Origin: Candidatus Falkowbacteria bacterium CG10_big_fil_rev_8_21_14_0_10_39_11
GTDB taxonomy: Bacteria > Patescibacteriota > Patescibacteriia > UBA11705
Length of the DNA stretch: 51,717 bases
Direction: 5' to 3'
NCBI GenBank assembly: GCA_002773615.1
Contig: PFAP01000035.1
Span: 6,782-58,498, forward strand
This document shows, piece after piece, positions 49,265-51,717 of the stretch. Every line of letters starts with the position of its first letter. Within the stretch, counting starts at the first letter, position 1. The notes below the pieces were generated by a model. The model was not told where the DNA came from. It was given only the letters and a program-made list of their open reading frames with translations, and searched no databases. A program made the translations under genes and the position numbers.

Positions 49265-49995
49265 AAGATGCTTTCAATATAATTTAACTGCTCAGGTGTG
49301 TTAGCACCCAGACATTCTTCATTATTAATTTGGATAAAATTGATTTTTTGTTTTTGAGCAAAGGCGTTTTCAATCAAGTCGGTCAGATAATACTCATTTT
49401 GTTCGTTATTGATTTGTAATTGGTCAATTTGACCCCAGAGCCATTCGTTGTTGAAACAATAATAACCGGGATTGACTTCGGTAATTTGAAATTCATCAGT
49501 GGAACAATCTTTGGCTTCTCGGATGGCTTCAATATCACCCGTATCGGAACGGATAACTCGGCCGTAATGAGAAAAAATTTCTCTTTCATCCAGAAAATCA
49601 GATACTTTTGTAGTAGCCATGGTTACAATTGCATCATTACCTTCCTGAAATTCAAACAACTTCAAACAAGTATCGGCTGTAACCAAGGGATGATCGCCAT
49701 ACAAAACAAGGGTATTGCCTTTTTTAGATGACAATAAGACGCTCGCGCAGGCAACAGCGTGTCCGGTGCCGAGCTGGTTTTCTTGTAAACTATAATCAGC
49801 GCGATCATCCAAACACTTCTTTACCCTATCTGCTTTGTAGCCGACAACTACAACTGGCCTTATGTCTATCGATTCAATAACGCCAACAACATGATCTATC
49901 ATAGGCTTCTTGCCAACCGGCAGTAAAACTTTGGGTTCGTCTAAATTCATTCGAGTACCTTTGCCTGCGGCAAGAATAACACAATTTCTATTCAT
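49261..49995 (-). CDS. GlmU-like nucleotidyltransferase (pyrophosphorylase domain only)
   Basis: 244 aa. CVILAAGKGTRMNLDEPKVLLPVGKKPMIDHVV is the nucleotide-binding signature with the catalytic Arg and Lys; QLGTGHAVACA and VLYGDHPLVTADT match GlmU; then HYGRVIRSDTGDIEAIREAKD and ITEVNPGYYCF. The left-handed beta-helix acetyltransferase half of bifunctional GlmU is absent. It probably makes UDP-GlcNAc or a related nucleotide sugar. Translationally coupled to yvcK, whose product binds UDP-GlcNAc, so the pair makes functional sense. Confidence 0.88.
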   Translation of the reverse strand: MNRNCVILAAGKGTRMNLDEPKVLLPVGKKPMIDHVVGVIESIDIRPVVVVGYKADRVKKCLDDRADYSLQENQLGTGHAVACASVLLSSKKGNTLVLYGDHPLVTADTCLKLFEFQEGNDAIVTMATTKVSDFLDEREIFSHYGRVIRSDTGDIEAIREAKDCSTDEFQITEVNPGYYCFNNEWLWGQIDQLQINNEQNEYYLTDLIENAFAQKQKINFIQINNEECLGANTPEQLNYIESIL

Positions 49996-50031
49996 AAGAC
50001 TTAATAATTTTGACTATCAAGACAAATTTAT

Positions 50032-50331
50032 TTATTTCACTTTCATTTCTGGTGACTTTTCTCGAACATGTTCGGTTAGATTATCAACTGGAAAATCTGA
50101 ACTTTCGTTCATTTCTTTGGCTTCAACCAAACTCATTTCAATTGTTGGATCATCCATGTTTATTTCCAAAGCATCCATCCCCCTTACCTCCATTCTTTTT
50201 TGGTGATCTGCCAAAAGTCTCTTTACTCCATCTAGTTTGGGAGTCAATGGGAAAAGAAACGAATCGTTTACTTTATCATGAGCGGCATAATAAATATCAT
50301 TACCGCTTTTGACCTTGATAATTTGAATCAT
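50032..50331 (-). CDS. Uncharacterised 99-aa protein
   Basis: 99 aa: MIQIIKVKSGNDIYYAAHDKVNDSFLFPLTPKLDGVKRLLADHQKRMEVRGMDALEINMDDPTIEMSLVEAKEMNESSDFPVDNLTEHVREKSPEMKVK. Soluble and acidic in its second half. It lies 11 bases after the methyltransferase gene and 36 before the nucleotidyltransferase gene, all minus strand, so probably part of the same transcript. No family recognised. Confidence 0.6.
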   Translation of the reverse strand: MIQIIKVKSGNDIYYAAHDKVNDSFLFPLTPKLDGVKRLLADHQKRMEVRGMDALEINMDDPTIEMSLVEAKEMNESSDFPVDNLTEHVREKSPEMKVK

Positions 50332-50342
50332 ACGTCTGATTA

Positions 50343-50996
50343 TTATTTAATATCGTAAATATAAATTCGATCCCGCCCGGGATGTTTTTCATTAGGAACA
50401 ATAATTTGGTCTGGTTCGTGCCAATCGGGAATTTGAAAAGCATAAGAAATAATTCGGGAGCCCGGTTTTAATTCTTGATCAAATTTCTCTCGTAACCTTT
50501 TTAAGGCTGTATCCAAAAGATAACAAAAGACAACGTCATATTCTGACAAATTAATACGGTGAAAGTTTTTTAAACAAAGCTTGACATGAGATTTTTTTAT
50601 CCGTTTTAAACAACAGCCTTTAAAGTGCGCCCACCAGTTGATTTCATATCCGGTAATATCCTTTATTCCCATTTTTTCAAATACACGAAGAACTCGACCA
50701 TCCCCTGAGCCAAGATCAACTAGCTTGATATTAGGATTGTCAAATTTTATGAACTTCTTTAGATAACGCAATTGATACCCGAAAAGAGGCACATAAGGAA
50801 CTCCCTTGGTGCGAAGTAAAGCAAACAAATTGCTGAATTGAATCATGCCAACAATTATCATTATCACAATACAAATACCCAATAAAAACCAATAAAATAA
50901 AATCATAGTTTTGATCATTAAAATATTAAAACAGAGAGCAAAGAACATGCATCCTGTAACACGTAGCCTTGACGAGCCCAAAAAAGCAAAAAACAT
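50343..50996 (-). CDS. Membrane-anchored class I SAM methyltransferase
   Basis: 217 aa at most; starts at internal ATGs (for example 50918, MIKTMILFYWFLLGICIVIM) are equally possible since no ribosome site is clear. A membrane helix (ILFYWFLLGICIVIMIIVGMIQ) precedes a Rossmann domain: IKLVDLGSGDGRVLRVFEKMG (SAM motif I), DITGYEINWWAHF, YDVVFCYLLDTALKRLREKFDQELKPGSRIISYAF. Resembles small patescibacterial and bacteroidal anchored methyltransferases; substrate unknown. Confidence 0.78.
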   Translation of the reverse strand: MFFAFLGSSRLRVTGCMFFALCFNILMIKTMILFYWFLLGICIVIMIIVGMIQFSNLFALLRTKGVPYVPLFGYQLRYLKKFIKFDNPNIKLVDLGSGDGRVLRVFEKMGIKDITGYEINWWAHFKGCCLKRIKKSHVKLCLKNFHRINLSEYDVVFCYLLDTALKRLREKFDQELKPGSRIISYAFQIPDWHEPDQIIVPNEKHPGRDRIYIYDIK

Positions 50997-51066
50997 AGAG
51001 ACAATCCACTTCAGGCTAACTGTTCCCTGATAACTTTATTCTAATTGTAGCAGATAAATAATAAAA

Positions 51067-51091
51067 CAAAAAACCGCCTTATTTAAGACGG
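51067..51091 (-). terminator. Terminator of the RapZ-C-like gene
   Basis: On the minus strand CCGTCTT / AAGGCGG with an AAAT loop (one mismatch in the stem), then six T. Confidence 0.78.
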
Positions 51092-51094
51092 GAA

Positions 51095-51631
51095 TTAACT
51101 GTTGCATTCAGCTGACCGATGTCCGCGTGGGAACTGGACCATAGGTTTCAAAGTAAATGCATGGTAATAATACCGAAAGTCGACTTCAATATCTGGGTGA
51201 TTAGCAAAGCGCAGCTGCAGTTCTTTGGCCAATCTGGTTTGAACTGCGACAGCCCGATGTCGACCCCAATTGCTACCGATCGCCACATGGACATTTGACC
51301 AGCGTCGACTCCAAAACTTAATTCTACTTTCTAGCTGATCAGCCTCAAACTCAACCAAACGGCTAAGGTTACCATGTTGATCCAAAAACTCCTGAACCTC
51401 AGAATAGCGACCATCCAGGTTGGACAGTTTCACGTCCTGAAATTTACTGAACTTTCTAGTCCGTTGAAGTTTAAACCTAGCATCAATTAATGAATTTGGT
51501 TGGAGGGGAAGCCCTCTGGTGGTTTTGATTGAGCCAACTGAACCCTCATTATAGGCGAAGGCATGCAGATTGACTGTAATTTTACGCTTTTGTGGCGCCC
51601 TATATGTATCGGTTGATGCACACATGGTCAT
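51095..51631 (-). CDS. RapZ C-terminal-domain-like protein
   Basis: 178 aa; GAGG precedes the ATG. After a ~15-residue leader the order of motifs matches the RapZ C-domain: KITVNLHAFAYNEGS, LIDARFKLQ (DxRF), LSNLDGRYSEVQEFLD, and NVHVAIGSNWGRHRAVAVQTRLAKEL, equivalent to the IGCTGGxHRSV loop. The Cys and one Gly of that loop are replaced by Ser and Trp. RapZ in enterobacteria binds glucosamine-6-phosphate and controls glmS RNA decay; here the N-terminal ATPase domain is missing. The proximity to yvcK and a GlmU-like gene fits an amino-sugar role. More GC-rich than its neighbours. Confidence 0.66.
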   Translation of the reverse strand: MTMCASTDTYRAPQKRKITVNLHAFAYNEGSVGSIKTTRGLPLQPNSLIDARFKLQRTRKFSKFQDVKLSNLDGRYSEVQEFLDQHGNLSRLVEFEADQLESRIKFWSRRWSNVHVAIGSNWGRHRAVAVQTRLAKELQLRFANHPDIEVDFRYYYHAFTLKPMVQFPRGHRSAECNS

Positions 51632-51717
51632 GACTGCCTCGCTGTCTGGGGTTTTGGAAAGAACAAATTATGTGAAAGTGTAACAAAATTACCAATATAT
51701 GTCAAGGAGATTTGGTA

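Overview
The window reads as a chromosomal piece of a reduced-genome bacterium of the Candidate Phyla Radiation (Patescibacteria, Parcubacteria-like). The lineage is inferred from gene content: a split ComEC, a FemX-like enzyme, a type IV pilus block with a giant minor pilin, four-helix-bundle proteins, a lysine-rich histone-like protein, endonuclease Q, and few biosynthetic genes. TGA is an ordinary stop codon and Trp is TGG throughout, so this is not the recoded Gracilibacteria/SR1 group.

The standout is 2621-6233, which I read as a TIGR-Tas locus (Tandem Interspaced Guide RNA plus Tas protein, a recently described RNA-guided family related to IS110 transposases and box C/D snoRNPs). A consensus promoter (TTGACA-17-TAATTT) opens a 1.34 kb array of 20 hairpin units. 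A 514-aa IS110/Nop-like protein gene follows, then a second array of about 8 units, then an intrinsic terminator. Every unit follows one rule: stem ending in GAC/AAC, 2 nt, 9-nt spacer A, a 10-17 nt apical hairpin TGTN...N'ACG, 9-nt spacer B, 2 nt, then the complementary stem beginning GTC/GTT. The 2+9+loop+9+2 core is 32-39 nt, usually 34-36. No two units share spacers.

Layout. 1-2511: U32 peptidase end, ruvA, femX-like gene, and two small membrane proteins (the second with an in-frame TGA). 2514-6233: TIGR-Tas. 6241-11966: small membrane protein, LTA-synthase-like enzyme, decayed REP-type transposase, comEC split in two, four-helix-bundle protein. 12060-16178: CPBP protease, ndk, lipid kinase, tRNA-Pro and tRNA-Leu around a cloverleaf-like RNA element, CYTH phosphatase. 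16307-25730 (minus): type IV pilus operon running response regulator, pilB, pilC, GspH-like pilin, giant minor pilin, PilW-like, PilX-like, two major-type pilins. 25916-34841: small membrane proteins, NIF3, two unknown GC-rich genes, SanA-like protein, spermidine-synthase/M28 fusion, ileS. 34881-39077: broken four-helix-bundle gene, palindrome-linked racemase cassette, two candidate structured RNAs, SGNH hydrolase, trpS, DUF1874 (ring-nuclease-like) gene. 39312-47880: paired zinc-cluster paralogues, tRNA-Ala, two long envelope/coiled-coil proteins, lysine-rich protein, endonuclease Q. 47971-51631: REP-like palindrome, another candidate structured RNA, yvcK, a GlmU-like nucleotidyltransferase, a methyltransferase and a RapZ C-domain-like protein.

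Functional groups: DNA uptake and surface attachment (pili, split ComEC, response regulator); envelope building (FemX-like, LTA-synthase-like, SanA-like, YvcK/GlmU/RapZ-like); nucleic-acid conflict or repair (TIGR-Tas, RuvA, EndoQ, DUF1874). Domain calls come from reading motifs; no search or folding program was run.
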